A stretch of 64,000 bases of DNA from Rhyacophila brunnea. Its lineage: Eukaryota; Arthropoda; Insecta; Trichoptera; Rhyacophilidae. Below, piece after piece: positions 1-12,429 of this stretch. The position numbers and the translations under genes are program-made. The first letter of the stretch is position 1. Each line of letters opens with the position of its first letter. The notes under the pieces were generated by a model. The model had not been told where the DNA came from. It made no database searches and saw nothing but the letters and a program-made list of their open reading frames with translations. The DNA lies in contig JAGYXB010000135.1 in the NCBI GenBank assembly GCA_022495005.1, forward strand, positions 1,984,001 to 2,048,000. Direction: 5' to 3'.

Positions 1-129
1 GGATAGTATATTCAAGAATGAACGAAAACAATGTGAATTAATGTGTGTTACTAGTGCTCATCTATGCATGTAAAACATGAACCATGATAAACAAATCTAA
101 TAACTAAGAGTCACCCAATGTACCCAGTA

Positions 130-270
130 CGCGATGTGATACAGGTTGCCAAGCAGATGAAATGATAATGGGCCGGACATGTCGCTCAGCGATTGGACAA
201 CCGCTGGACAAATGCCGTCAGATGGTGGTATCCAAAGCGCAATAAACAACCATATCGACTACCTCATGGA
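130..270 (+). pseudogene. RTE-type retrotransposon, reverse transcriptase C-terminal remnant
   Basis: The plus strand reads RDVIQVAKQMK, two stop codons, then WAGHVAQRLDNRWTNAV and WWYPKRNKQPY. This is the pattern seen after the reverse transcriptase domain of RTE-clade elements: KW.WAGH.AR...RW followed by a W.P..KR..GRP block. Only about 47 codons remain, the frame has two adjacent stops, and nothing recognisable lies on either side, so it is a dead 5'-truncated copy. The clade assignment rests on motif memory and the short length; a Jockey-like origin is less likely. Confidence 0.7.
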
Positions 271-1455
271 ATAACACACTAACTCTAAATTATCAACTTT
301 TCAGGAGAGCAAAAAAACCATTCAAAAAAATGTGTAGCAAAAGCCGTTTATTATGTGCAAATATTATTTAAATTATAATTTATATCTTTAAATAGAGTAT
401 CATTTAGGCATACAATCAACTTTTGCAAGACAATAATTTGGGAAATAATACCCTAAATGTGTTTTTCCACGTTAAGTTTGACAACTAAAATATTACATCT
501 AGATTTGGTGTGATTTTTCCCGTTTATATATTTTTAGAGGGTGTATATATCTATACTTGGTGTGTTTTTCCACGTAATTATTTTTTTTTTCATAAAAAAA
601 TTACCACGTAACTTGAGATGGTGTTTTTTTTCATGCTAATTCTGAAAGATAATCTTAAATATCTCGACTTAGAGAGATTTTTGTTTTGACTTTTACGGGG
701 AATGACATACTATGTGCTCTTAGTGTTTTCTCTCTCGATGATATTTGATTAAACCAAAAATATGTTTAGATATTCTGATGGAATATAAAGAGATTTTTTA
801 ATTAAACAATATTTTATTGCAATAAACTGTATTTTAACCATTCAGTCAGTTTGAGGAAATTGTTTTACAGAACATAATATTATAGTAAAATAATTGCAAA
901 GTTACTTAATGAATATTCCACTCAACATAATAATGATTGGTAGTATAAATTAAGAAATGATAGGATAGTTTGTTACCTATATATTTTACGTAAATTACGT
1001 TGCAGCATTATAAACGTTATGTAAATTAAACTTTTTTAAATTAAGTATAGGAAAACTATCATATAATATACAACTGTATTCTTAAAATTAGATTTTAAAT
1101 ATGTAAAAATAGTACTTATAAGACTTCTATACTTCTATGCAGCTACTTATTTCTATCGCACCTCACTTAGCTGTTTGTAGATGCCAAAGGTAACAATTAA
1201 TAGCCATCCCATCATGAACAGTGAGATTATAGATGGCATATTATTTTCTCTTATAATGAAAGACTCATACTTCACTTTGTGACACAGTTAAAACTTTTGT
1301 AAATCAAAACATGATGTAACAGTTGTAATGCGATTTTCTTTTGCACGATTTATATCACCCTGTTTCATCTCTCTCGAACGTTCTGTAAAAAATAAATGTT
1401 GCTGATAATCACTTTATTTTTTATTAAATATTTAATTTACTTAATTATTGTTTCC
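271..1455. other. AT-rich stretch without a recognised gene
   Basis: No coding signal is seen. Between about 455 and 635 a motif like gtgtttttccacg recurs four times at roughly 50-60 base spacing, which may be a very degenerate tandem repeat. Confidence 0.4.
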
Positions 1456-2150
1456 GTTCCTGTTCAGACGAAGAAATACGAGAAAAATATGCCTTTATAT
1501 TGGCGTTCAGTAGCAATTGGAAATTGATATTGTTTTGATCCAAATCATATGCTATATTGGGGAAACATTTTCACCATATTCAAATTCTCGTCTTAATATT
1601 CTTTTTGGCTATTTTTTCTAACATAGTGGGATTCTTTTCTTATGAAATATATTATTAACATGTTCAATTATACTATTTTTTTTTGCTTCCTTGAGTGCAT
1701 GAGAACGGTTGTTGTACCTGCCTTGACTATACAATAGCAATTCTGATTCTTCCTTTTTTTAAAAGCACTCACCACCCACATATTTGAAATTGAAAGTGTT
1801 TGTAAAAACATAGTTTTACATACTTTTATTATTTCGTTATAGCATGACAAACCATAAATAAGTGCTTTTAAACGTCTTAAAGAAGCTGGTAGTTTTTGGG
1901 TTTTCTTTTGCACTGACTTGTCATATCGTAAGATGTAATCCCATTGTTTCTCATGATTGCCAATAATACAAAATGAATCAAAACTAACTTGACGTTCGGA
2001 TTCACTCATTTTTTGGGCACATATTTGAATTGGCAAGAATTTTTACATAGTGCTTTCATGGTATTCAAATATTCTTATATTCATTCACATATTCTTCACC
2101 TGAATTGAATGCTTTTTTGGCTTTCTTCCTTTTACACAAGTCTTAAATTA
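1456..2150 (-). pseudogene. Decayed copy of an insect multicopy protein family (probably transposon-borne)
   Basis: Reading the minus strand from about 2150 downward gives FNSGEEYVNEYKNI, then after a frameshift KMSESERQVSFDSF, NHEKQWDYILRYDK, VCKTMFLQTLSIS, and after another frameshift FIRKESHYVRKNSQKEY and a decayed LN.VKM segment. The order (SG.EY block, C..K.SE..R..F, QWDYI, VCK.MFL.TL.IS, then a SHY.RK...Y.. block) matches a protein found in many near-identical copies in insect genomes and usually annotated as uncharacterised. It is probably carried by a mobile element. The central open segment is 1668-2036 (122 codons). At least two frameshifts and several stops make it non-functional. 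The family identity is from memory of the motif order, not from a search. Confidence 0.55.
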
Positions 2151-2159
2151 CAGCTCTCT

Positions 2160-3535
2160 TCTTATTCTCGATTCAAGTGTGTCAATTTATAGTGAAAATA
2201 CTTTGTACAGATGCACTAAGTAGGTACAACGTCATGTCTGATGACGTGATGTCTACAAGTGCATTTATGTTTCAAGGTGGAAAAGTACTGACAGAAGTAT
2301 ACTGTTATTTTTTATGCTCTAAAATAGAGCGATATATTTCATTCTGTGTAAGATCTGCTGGAGATTTCGTAATTTCTTCGATCAAATCATCAATCATTCC
2401 CAAATCTCCTCCAAATTTTTGCGTCATAATGGCACACTGGAAGAACAACTAAAACCCGACAATTCAGGATCACTAGGACTATTCGGAGTCTTCAGATGGG
2501 GATAAAATCAACCTGGACTATCCAATTTTCACCCAAACATGCAATAAACCTTTTAGACTTTTTTTACTACCATATTTATCATAAAAGTATAGTAAAAAGG
2601 TCAACACATGTGCAAAAATAGGCAAGTATTACCTTATTTACTTATCACAAGTCGTCATGGAATCAATACAAGAAGAATAATTATTGTAGGTTGTAAATTG
2701 GAAACTAATGGTGCAAATATGCATTTATACGATGCTTACTAATGATAGGAAGACGTTATAGTTTATATTACGAAACACAGAATATTATAAACATTGAAAA
2801 TCCTGTAGGAGCCAATAGTACAGACAGAATATTTAAGGTTGAATCATTTATAATTATAACCTAAAAATGTGTTGTCTGAAATAGGAGATTTATTTTTTTA
2901 TTGTTTCCATCCTTTATTTTATTAGTCTCTTGAGCTTATTGTAATATTCGCCGAGATCTAGTTGGCGACATATTAATTAAATGGAATAGTTCATAACTTA
3001 AATCCATTAGAATTTAAATTCAAATTCCAATAGTACCTACCATAGGCCGATAGTATTAATAATAATATTAAAATTAGTCATTTGTACACAATAACAAAAA
3101 TAATACAATTTTACTGTCACAAAAGCAATTTGTGATAATGAAAGTAGGTGCGATTCATTACAAAGGATAATGATTTTTCAATACAGTGTTGTTATATGTT
3201 GATAAAGGCGAGATTTGAAGGTGAAAGTTGAATTAGTGTTATATTCCACGGTGAAATCATAGTTAAATGATACACTAAAATGATTTGTGTAGGGAGCATG
3301 TATATTTTTTCCGAGTAATAACACACCAACTACAAGTGGATTATTATTCCATGTAATTTAAGATTTTACAAAAAATGTTATATAATCATAACTCTACTTA
3401 CGAGTATTATTTTAAACAGTATTTTGGGTGTTTTTCGAGAAAAAAATCCAAAAAAAAATTGGCTGGTGTGGTATTTTTTTCTATGCAACAATAGCTCAAA
3501 AAACATAAAACACACTATTTCGAAAAGGTGTGTTA
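2160..3535. other. AT-rich stretch without a recognised gene
   Basis: Short open frames occur but none shows conserved motifs, and codon content is that of the surrounding AT-rich DNA. Nothing else is seen. Confidence 0.4.
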
Positions 3536-3539
3536 TTAC

Positions 3540-3690
3540 ATGAGGCAGTCGAATGGACGCTCTAAAATTAGGTGGATTGACGAAGTCATCATGATTGGCG
3601 AATGTATGTGGCAGTGAATAACAAAGACTTGCAGATACTTTCATCCAGGAGCGGATCGAACGCATTTGATGATAATAATTCTTTAAGACA
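3540..3690 (+). pseudogene. RTE-type retrotransposon 3' end
   Basis: The plus strand reads GRSKIRWIDEVIMIGECMW, corresponding to the GRPK.RWIDE.IK..G..W block near the C-terminus of RTE polymerases. After a stop the shifted frame resembles the terminal block with a phenylalanine-isoleucine-glutamine-like core. The sequence ends in tttgatgataataat, similar to the short tga-type tail of RTE elements. It is a truncated dead copy. A second tail of this group with the same RWIDE block is at 19905-20085. Confidence 0.65.
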
Positions 3691-3699
3691 CCGTAGTAT

Positions 3700-4455
3700 T
3701 ATGAATATCTATAATCAGCTCTGAATAGGAAACGATGGATATATCCTATCATAAGAATGAGGCCTACAATAATTGTTTTGGTACGAAGTCATTATCCATA
3801 ACAACAATACATCGATACGTATAATAATTATGTGCCGTGACACCAAGGAATTCTAAATGTAGTTATTGTAATATTAAACATTGAGTATGTGTATATAGGT
3901 ACAGAGTTTCATATTTTAATTACGCTAATGCAAATCGGCTATGCAGTGATAATGCACTGTGGCAAAAATAGCCAACAATCAACTGCCGAGGCTGTTTGTT
4001 TTACTAGTGATGCGACGCCGACGTCGTGACGCTACCAATGCGCCCGAGAGACGTCTGTTATCCTATTGTTATTGTCGAAGCTTACGGCTAACGAGATGCA
4101 AAGCTCAAAATTAGATATGGTATGCTTATACATGCTAACTTATCATTTTGGATAATTTTATCGTTGCGTACTTTGCACTGTATTAATTATTAATAACACA
4201 ATGTCATCATAAGTGATTGATTGGTTATAATCGGTGTTGATTATTATGTGAGACGGGTTGTTTAATTAAATCAATATAAAGTTAGATATACACATTCAAT
4301 AATACTATAGAATTATAACTCTTATACTAATATAATTAAAATATCAGTTTAATACATACGCAAATAATACTATTTCCTACCCACGTTAACAGTGGTAACA
4401 ACAACCATACATATTTCTTTTATTTTGTTAACTGTCAATTCATGGTGGAACTGCA
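3700..4455. other. Intergenic-like stretch with a small GC-rich patch
   Basis: Mostly AT-rich. A short GC-rich patch with many CpG dinucleotides lies at about 3990-4060 and contains gacgccgacgtcgtgacg. No gene can be supported. Confidence 0.35.
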
Positions 4456-4460
4456 TTGTA

Positions 4461-4609
4461 TTGTTGTTTTTATTTAATAAAACGCATTTTTTTTGTAGTA
4501 CTTATTCCACTTTTAATCAAGAGTTTAGGACCGGTTTCGTCCGCCTCAGAGGGACATTTTCAACTGAATACATTTTTAAAAATTGCGTTTTATTAAATAA
4601 AAACAACAA
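4461..4609. mobile_element. Small MITE-like element with 26-bp perfect terminal inverted repeats
   Basis: Positions 4461-4486 (beginning ttgttgtttttatttaat) are the exact reverse complement of 4584-4609. About 97 bases lie between the arms, including a GC-rich core at about 4528-4556. The pairing continues imperfectly some ten bases outward. The length of about 150 bp and the perfect termini fit a miniature inverted-repeat element. I could not identify a target-site duplication or superfamily. Confidence 0.55.
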
Positions 4610-4619
4610 AACTATACAT

Positions 4620-5365
4620 ATAATAAATATACCTACGCATTGCAGCCTTTAGAGTTTTAGACTGTTAGTTATCTTCTAATGGGCGATATATAACTATGGG
4701 TTGTAATTTCATTTCAGGGGTAGTTAATTATAACAAATTTATATATCCTGAGCGTTATTCGCTGTCGATTGTCAAAAAACGATCCAGATTGTCGGTTGAG
4801 CTGAACTTTTGCGATCGAGAGGCGTCTGTTGGTTTTTTCGAATCTCGCTTGCCTGAAAACCGCGCGAAATATTTAAAATTAAAAATCATGCGGCCTGTTT
4901 TTATCAAGTACTCCACAAACACAATAATACATTGCCTTACACGCCTTAACTGTATTGGATTATTGTGTTAGTAACAGTACCAGTACCTACCTGAGGGTAC
5001 ACATATCAATTCCAGACATTATCAGATACGCATAATTATTAAGTAAAAGTGTAGGTACGGAAAATAGTACTATTTCCGAGAAGTGTGTGATAATTATTTA
5101 AATAATCAATAATATTGATTTATTATACAGTGATTGTAGTGATAACTCTAAAACTTGTGTTATATTGGTACCAAGTATGAGATGAAACCGTTAAAATGAA
5201 ATGATTAGATCATTATTTATACATCTCTTAAAACAAAACGCTTGTTTGGTTGTGAAATTACAGTTTTATATGCAGTATCTACTTATCTATACAGAAACTT
5301 GGATTAAACTTTAGATTTGGCTACTAGGCGCAATGCTATTAAAAGTGAACATCGTTGAAGAGAGA
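4620..5365. other. Stretch with one unsupported open frame
   Basis: A 91-codon plus-strand frame at 4696-4971 is less AT-rich than its surroundings, but the peptide shows no motif I recognise. It could be a relic or chance. The rest is AT-rich without visible structure. Confidence 0.3.
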
Positions 5366-5369
5366 TACA

Positions 5370-5846
5370 AATAATTACAAGATAAAAAGAACATTTTATA
5401 TACAACGTTTTTAAATTTTCTGTTAAATTATTATGCTCAATATGCTCAAACTTGTACTTGACTTGATATAAAGTAAATAAACAAACAAACAAACAAAATA
5501 TAGAATACTGAAATGTCATTTTGACATTTAATTTTGATTTCCATAGTAACGCACGTATATATTAATAATTTAGTTAATAGAAACACCCCCTTAGCAACCA
5601 ATGATAGTCTTACTTTTTACGGATTTTTCTGAAATAACTTTCCATAGAAAACAGAATTAACTGAAAATGAAAATACAATTCTGCTTAAAGATGGCTAAAA
5701 GAATGCATTGACATCGTCTTCTGATATATTCTAAAAGTTTCAAATGTCTAGCTAGTCGGAAAGTTATTTAAAAATCGATTACAAGATTTGTACTGGACAA
5801 ACAACCACCGGACAAATAAGAATACGAGCTAATAAAAACGTTGTAA
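5370..5846 (-). repeat. Dispersed repeat family B, copy 1
   Basis: This segment matches the reverse complement of 20201-20660 and part of 27583-27935. Shared landmarks are acaacgttttta near one end, attactaagataaaaaga-like sequence at the other, a tcaaatgtctagctagtcgg block, ggacaaacaaccaccggac, and a catagtaacgca block. The motifs acaacgttttt and aaaaacgttgt form an internal inverted pair at 5402 and 5844. An acaa microsatellite lies at about 5481-5497. No coding capacity is visible. It is most likely a non-autonomous element of unknown class. Confidence 0.65.
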
Positions 5847-5849
5847 ATG

Positions 5850-8800
5850 AGAGAGAAAGAGATAATGAGCTATTATAGAAGTTACTTGAAAAATAATTTA
5901 ATGAGTATAAGTTATAGCAGGCATATCCAACTTCAAGTAGGCTGTGATCTATCAAGTATCAAAATTGGTAGTGATCTATCGATACTATCCCAATATGATT
6001 CTTCAACATAAACACAATCAACAAAAATTATGATATATGTTAACTACCTACTTATAATTACTAATTTACTATAGGCATTATGAAATAATTGTATTTAAAA
6101 TTATGACACAGACCCAATTATTAATAAATTAGTAGCACAAACAACAAATTTGTTGACATTTTCGTTACGTAGAGACTAACAAACTATTTTCGTATGGTAG
6201 TCCGGTTGTAGTGGGCAAGATCGCTGTAGGAGGCTCCGAGGCTCGGTAGAAGAGATGCTGTGCGGAGTGTTACAGAGACGGAGATCTGACTGAAACGAAG
6301 ATTACTGATCACACTGAGATTAATACTATGAATAACTCATCAACTATGACTCGCCATTTAAACATATGAATATTTGGTAAATTGCAAGAGTCATTGTTGA
6401 TATAGTTTGTAATTCATTGGGAACTCTGCTGGCTTCTGCATTGCAACTTCGAGCGTTTCAATTACCAAGCCCGAGGCAGTCTAACCCCATCGAAGAATGT
6501 CATGCGTGTAGAATATTATGCTGACTGTAGATGGGACGATTATGCGATAATTAAATGATTTGCTAATTACATTGTTGAAATAATGCCTGACAGGGCACGA
6601 GGTCTACAGAGCCTATTTCGCGACGGTAAGATAATGATCTTTCTCTCACTTTTACGACAGGCCGTGGGTGATGGTATATGATTCAAGTGATACATACAGT
6701 TACTTTTAAACGAATTTAAGTTAAGCTAGTTAACGAAATAAAATAAATGTTTAATGCTCCCGCTTAAAAGTCTTAATAAAATCATATTATATTACAACTA
6801 AATGTCTACGCTTTTCACATTATTACTATTGAATTCCTAAAGGCCTGGTGCGATCGATCAAAATCCATCCCGCGATTTCCGGGTTGGACATACCTGTAAT
6901 ATAACAACACAATTTAACTGATTAGTCTGAATTTAATCATTGTAAAGTTATCGTGCTACTGTTGAGAAATAAATAAATATTCATTAGGCATCGCATCAGT
7001 CGGCATTTCAGACATGCGCTAATGGTCAGATGTAATGAGTTTATTGTTCTTTTTATTACGGAATGATAGTAAAATGCATTTATTGTACACATTTGTGTAT
7101 GGGATGAGTAGTAGCCGCATAGCATTAATGGACTCATAAAACTCGCCGACGTTTCCCCACAAAAGAAAATAATAAATTTCGTATTCATGAACCAAACCGA
7201 TGCGTTTTATCGCGCAATTCACTTGAGAGACTTTGATTTGATGACGAACGCGAGTGATACTGAGGGCAATAATTTGTATCCATTAATGAAATTATATAAC
7301 TAAGTTTCTAAACATATTATATTATTTTGCATTCAAATATTTATCATTTTCATCAAGCAAGCACTGAGGTGCACATATGCAAATATGAACATGCCGTACG
7401 ATGGTTTTCATTTGCGTTATAATCCCATGATTGTGTATACAACAATGTAGGTAGGTAATACATTAAACATTTGTGAAGATAATAATTTAAGTTGAAAATT
7501 AATGATATACCTACGTATTATACTAGTCGAGACATACACTTAATTATCTTAAATTTAATAGTTACATTGGTGATGAAGAACTTCTTATTTTGGGCCATAT
7601 GTGGGATACGGGCCGCGGTTTATGCATCACTGGTCTAGTTCGACCTCACATCTTAATCTTGGATATTATGATGAATTCTTTTTGCTTTTACCGGATACCA
7701 ACAGCATCAACAACAACAATGTAATCCCACACTTCCGTCCTCATCCACCCACCCTTACCCACCTCACATACTCATCCAAACAGTCCATTTAAATTTATAA
7801 ACAATGTTTTTATTATAGTAAATTAAATAATATATCTACTCTACACGTTTAAACACTGGTACGTGGTTTAAAGTCAATGATTTTTTAGAAATAGAATGCC
7901 ATTGGTATGATCGCTTAGATCGCACAAGATGGCAGTTTCTTGCCTGCCTTTATAAACATAATTATTATTTTTATTGGTATGAACGAGAGTTTCTCATTAT
8001 ATTAGTACTTATGTTATATAATGTTAAATACAGACTTTTATTTACTTTTTTATTCGATTTTAGTTTACGAAAATATAGTATCTGATGCTTATTTTTATTT
8101 TCGTCGCAACTTTACATATTAAAAATTCAATGCTGTAAAAGATACTCTAACACTAAAATAGACTAAATTTCTTTCTCGACACCTGCCGTTGAGTAATATA
8201 TTTCAGTTATAAATGGCAACCTTAAATGAGAAAAGACTCTAATATCGTTGAAGAGTAATTTACGGCTTGTCTGATTGGGTCGCTGTGAGCCGCCGCCCCG
8301 CGACTACATCAAAAGGATTCTACTTATCTAGTATTTACTGAAGAAGTCGGTACGAAAATGGCATGTTTACACAGTGAACGCCAAAGAAATTTCTGAATTC
8401 CTTGGAATATTAAGACTGAAATATTTCCATATGTGAAGTAAAATTATTATTTAATTTTCACTTCATAATCAATTTCTAAGAATCTTGAATTACTATATTA
8501 CGCATAATATCACAATTGAAAGTTTTAAATTTATTAGAGGTAAAATTTGAAACAAATCGTCAATACAACGTTGAATAAAAATTTAAATCTACTCTTTAAT
8601 ATAGAAAGATAAGCTAAAATCTGAAACATCACGTTTTCCGTCCCGGCCAAAAAGCTTTTTCACTTACTTCCCGTATATTTTTGAGACCCCCAGAAGCGCC
8701 CCTACCAATGTAATAAAACATACATCGATAATCTAATATTGACACCTCGTAACAGACATTCGGGGGGAGTAAAAACGTTATAAAATTCATGTAATTAATT

Positions 8801-9215
8801 TAAACAAATCAAAAATACACTTTACAATTAAAAATGCTTAAACAATATTATTTTAATACTACGCGTATTTGTTATTTCTATTTAATTTAATTTTCTGGAT
8901 TTTTCCAACATTTTAAGCCCCCACTCCCTGCCAAAAATACTGAAAGTCAGTTACGAAGTATTAATATCAGTCCTTGTTTTGTTTATCAGTTTCCAGTTAG
9001 AAATGTCTATAACATGAGTTTCGTAGAGCGTCCACATTGTTCGTGTATTGATAAGAGGTTAGGGCTATGGCAATCACGGTCAGGTGACAAAAGCGACTTG
9101 TTAGCGAAGTCCCCAAAAATAAATGTATTATTACCGTTGTCTGTACCGTCGTGTAAGCTATGTCTAATAACATTATAAATAAAGACAGAACTAATTAGTA
9201 TATAAGTAAAATAAT
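5850..9215. other. Long AT-rich stretch without recognised genes
   Basis: Several open frames of 60-83 codons (for example in 6937-7222 and 7601-7792) lack any family motif and are treated as chance. A possible ATG followed by a splice-donor-like sequence near 6585-6633 was considered and rejected. Nothing else stands out. Confidence 0.4.
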
Positions 9216-9219
9216 TTGG

Positions 9220-9560
9220 GCCATTTATGATCCTAATCTGATCCCTAACTCAATCCACTATTTCCTACCTACGTATCACAATCATTTGTTGTCAACCAGG
9301 CACTTTTAATATCAGGCACGTTATTAAATAAATGATTGAGTACCTTTTCGACCTCCATCGCGCCGTGATCTAATACGATACGACCGAAGCCGTGTTAACA
9401 CTAGAGGGTGATTCATCCACCACGCACCTTCGTTGCGCTAAATCTGCTATGGTTTGAGCGAACGTTGCGTCTTTCATCCATCCTGAATTTTTCATCACTA
9501 TTCATCCAAAAAACAGGTGTAACAAACCACCTTCCGTTTACTAGTGCGTGACTAAGTGAA
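9220..9560 (+). repeat. Dispersed repeat family E, copy 1
   Basis: This segment shares several blocks with 21480-22115: gatcctaatc, ttttcgacctccatcgcg, gatacgatacgaccgaagcc, gagcgaacgt.gcgt, and a final tactagtgcgtga. This copy lacks the internal 33-bp inverted-repeat hairpin of the other. No protein motif is seen. It is probably a non-autonomous transposon of undetermined class. Confidence 0.6.
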
Positions 9561-9564
9561 ACCC

Positions 9565-10745
9565 GGGACCAGCTCAATCGATCCAGTCGGTCAACATCAA
9601 GGTTAACGCCTGGATTGAATCCCGTATAAACCGCCCTCCCCCAACATTCCAGAATTCATCCTAACTACAGTCCACTGAAAAGCTCCGCCATAATAAATTC
9701 AAATTAAATTACACTTATAAAAGTCATGTGCATATACATAGGCTCAAGTTTCGGAACATATTCATTGTCAAGATTATTATTATTTAAATATATAGATTGC
9801 CATTATTTTTAGTAAATAATTTTACTTTTTAATATATTTTCAACGAAAGCACAAAATTCAAATAACGGATGTTGATATTTTATTCCCTAAATGTGCTCCA
9901 ACTGGTTAAGTCTGAATAATTCGCCACACATGTTACAGAGTCCTTTATGCGATGGCACAAACAAAATAAATAATATCCTCATAAAATTTTATCAGCTCCG
10001 AATGCGGAGTTCATAGCAGGGAAAGTAGGAAAAATATTGAGCAGAAATCCACACTACCGCATTATTTTTTGGAATTTTTCATAAAACTCTACAATTCTTC
10101 GGTAGGTTGGTACTATAAAAAGACAAACCAAAGACAAACAAGCACAACCTGTTATTTTATCAGTGACAGAATCTAGCATATTATGTATTTGTTAAATTAG
10201 AAATTATCATTATTACAATTAATGACCAAGATATCAATAAAAAATAATACAGTATAAGCCTCTTTACTGGAAGCCAGGTGGAAACAACGGTAATTTTAAT
10301 AACTGATTTCGGCAAATAATCGAGTATATCGACTATCTTCAAAATGTTCCAATAAATAGATGAGAACCAATAATACTTATACAAAACCAAAGAGAAAAAC
10401 TTCCAAAAACGTATCAAAACAATACCTAAGTATATCAAATTGTAAAAGCAACTAATATTTAAAAAAAAAAGTGCAATAACAATTAACACAACTAATCGAA
10501 TCATAATATTCATTTTATAGTGTTATTATTATTACTATCAAATTTGATTAATAATGTTGATTCACTAAAATAGATGGACACTGTTTTTTAATATAAATAT
10601 ATACTTCAATCTCGTTAGAAATTATATATATATATATATAATATATATATAATGTAGACATCTAATTAATACATAATATATTATGTTTATTATTATTATT
10701 ATTTATAAATATCTACATAGCGTAAATTGAAAACCAAACAGTTGT
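9565..10745. other. AT-rich stretch with a TA microsatellite
   Basis: A (TA)n run lies at about 10623-10653. The 110-codon minus frame at 10181-10513 is dominated by hydrophobic residues expected from AT-rich DNA and shows no domain, so it is not called a gene. Confidence 0.4.
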
Positions 10746-10748
10746 GAA

Positions 10749-11332
10749 GGGGGATGCTTATACCAACGAGGCACCTAGCGGAAAAATACGAAGCTTGCAA
10801 TTTGAGACATTTTTTTGATAATTTACAATTTCAACCGTATTAATTAATAAATATGTACCTATCTGAAAACATTAAAAAGAAAAATATTTTTTTTAGTCAA
10901 AGATAAACTTGCAATTGTAAAAAAATCTGAATTTGTTACATATTACATTTATTTAGGTATGGTCCCAATATTGAAGCTCTATTTGATATAAATAAAAAGA
11001 ATTTCAAGTTATAGGTACACATTTTTATTTTTATAAAAATCGACGTTTTTTTTAAATAAATATAAAAAATATTAAAACTATGAATTAGTCATAAATCTGT
11101 GTGAGGAAAAATTGAAAACTTAATAAACTAAATTTTAATAATAAATATGACCATAAAATATAATGTAATAATAACGTAACTGTGGAAATAAATATTTAAC
11201 AAATTCAGATTTTTTTTACAAAATTTGCAAAAATATTTTTCTTTTTAATGTTTTCAGATACATATTTATGAATTAATACAGTTGAAATTGCAAATTATCG
11301 TTAGGTGCCTCTGTTAGTATAAGCATCCCCCC
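10749..11332. mobile_element. Long-TIR non-autonomous element (family C, full copy)
   Basis: The left end reads gggggatgcttataccaac then gaggcacctagcgg. The right end, reverse complemented, reads ggggggatgcttatactaac then gaggcacctaacg. The arms continue for about 190 bases on the left (10749-10940) and about 125 on the right (11211-11332). The right arm is shorter because a segment containing gaaaaatacgaagcttgc is missing. The roughly 270-base centre is AT-rich and non-coding. Related partial copies are at 14229-14585 and 59619-59765. Target duplication and superfamily are not clear. Confidence 0.75.
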
Positions 11333-11334
11333 TA

Positions 11335-12325
11335 AGGTATAAATATACTACTGATTGCATTTTTATAATTAAGATAACTTAATGTATTTTGATATATTAA
11401 TTTTACAAACCAACTCTCACCAAATCGGCGCATCCACTTGCCAGTGATTGTAAGAACATATCAATCATTCATTGGATGGAAAGATCAATCATTTAATTAC
11501 AGTTCGAATTGCAAGTAGGTATATGTACATATTGCTATCATTCTCATTCATTTATCGGCCAGTTCTGTGAGCACGGAATCCGTCAATGAATCAAAAGCTC
11601 AACCGGAGCTTTGCAGCGCGCGGAAAGCTCGTTTGTAGAGAAACGCTAGGGAAGCAAATAAATAACAGTGTCCCCGTGTCAACTAGCCGTGAAAGCTTCC
11701 CACGCGAACTATGTATTCCTCCATTGAAAGACGAGAGCTCATAAACGGTGTCTGGTGGGCAGACACTTGTTATACAGGCGGCGTATTCCCCTGTTTACGA
11801 CGTCGATCCCCCCGAGTGTAAATATATCGTGTAACATGTCATTTAAATATGTTCATGTCATTGATCATATGCTACGTGTAAAATTTCTACACGTTTGATG
11901 TGTGTATTGGATTTTATTGGGAGAGAATTCAATATGCATTAAATAAAGTTATTTGGAAAATGCTTAGATTGAAAAATTGTTATAATGTTAATTAATATCA
12001 CACATATTGACTCTCATATCCTTCACATGAATTCGTATATATTATAATTATATCAAAAAACATGGAAAACTATCAAAATTACATGTTAACTTTTTTTTTC
12101 AACGAATAATTCACAAGATTTAAGTATGTAACATTTTTATTATTAAAAGTTCAAGTAAGTTACAACAAAAAATCTTGGAGCGATTCGTGACGTCGGTTAG
12201 TAATTAAAGTACCTACTTTGATTTAAAATACAAAAGCCGATTGCCAATAGTACCGCAATTTTGAAAGCGCTTCAGACACATTGTAATAGCCATTAGTTAA
12301 AATTTTCGTAAATAGATAGGAAACC
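11335..12325. other. Stretch with a GC-richer island
   Basis: Sequence at about 11560-11830 is clearly less AT-rich than its surroundings, has many CpG dinucleotides and contains agctcaaccggagct. No reading frame is convincing. It could be a conserved non-coding or regulatory element, but only comparison with related species would tell. Confidence 0.3.
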
Positions 12326-12330
12326 TGTAG

Positions 12331-12425
12331 CATTATTGTCGATGTGCATGGGCGCGAATCCTGAAAGACGCAGGTTCTATTCCTGCTGGGTACCTATCGT
12401 ATTTTTCTCAAAAAAAGATTTTTTC
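12331..12425 (+). repeat. tRNA-derived SINE head (family S1)
   Basis: A box-B-like sequence, aggttctattcctgc, forms a perfect five-base T-stem. It lies at normal tRNA distance from a degenerate box-A-like tagcattattgtcg. The tail is T/A-rich. It is not a functional tRNA because the acceptor stem is not complementary. Confidence 0.45.
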
Positions 12426-12429
12426 TATT

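Noticed and set aside
6585..6633. ATG-initiated 15-codon frame (MPDRARGLQSLFRDG) followed by a gtaaga donor-like site
   Set aside because: Too short, with no promoter, conserved motif or downstream acceptor partner visible.
10181..10513. 110-codon minus frame with many hydrophobic residues
   Set aside because: Composition is what random AT-rich DNA encodes (I, L, F, Y, N). No domain, signal sequence or homology cue.
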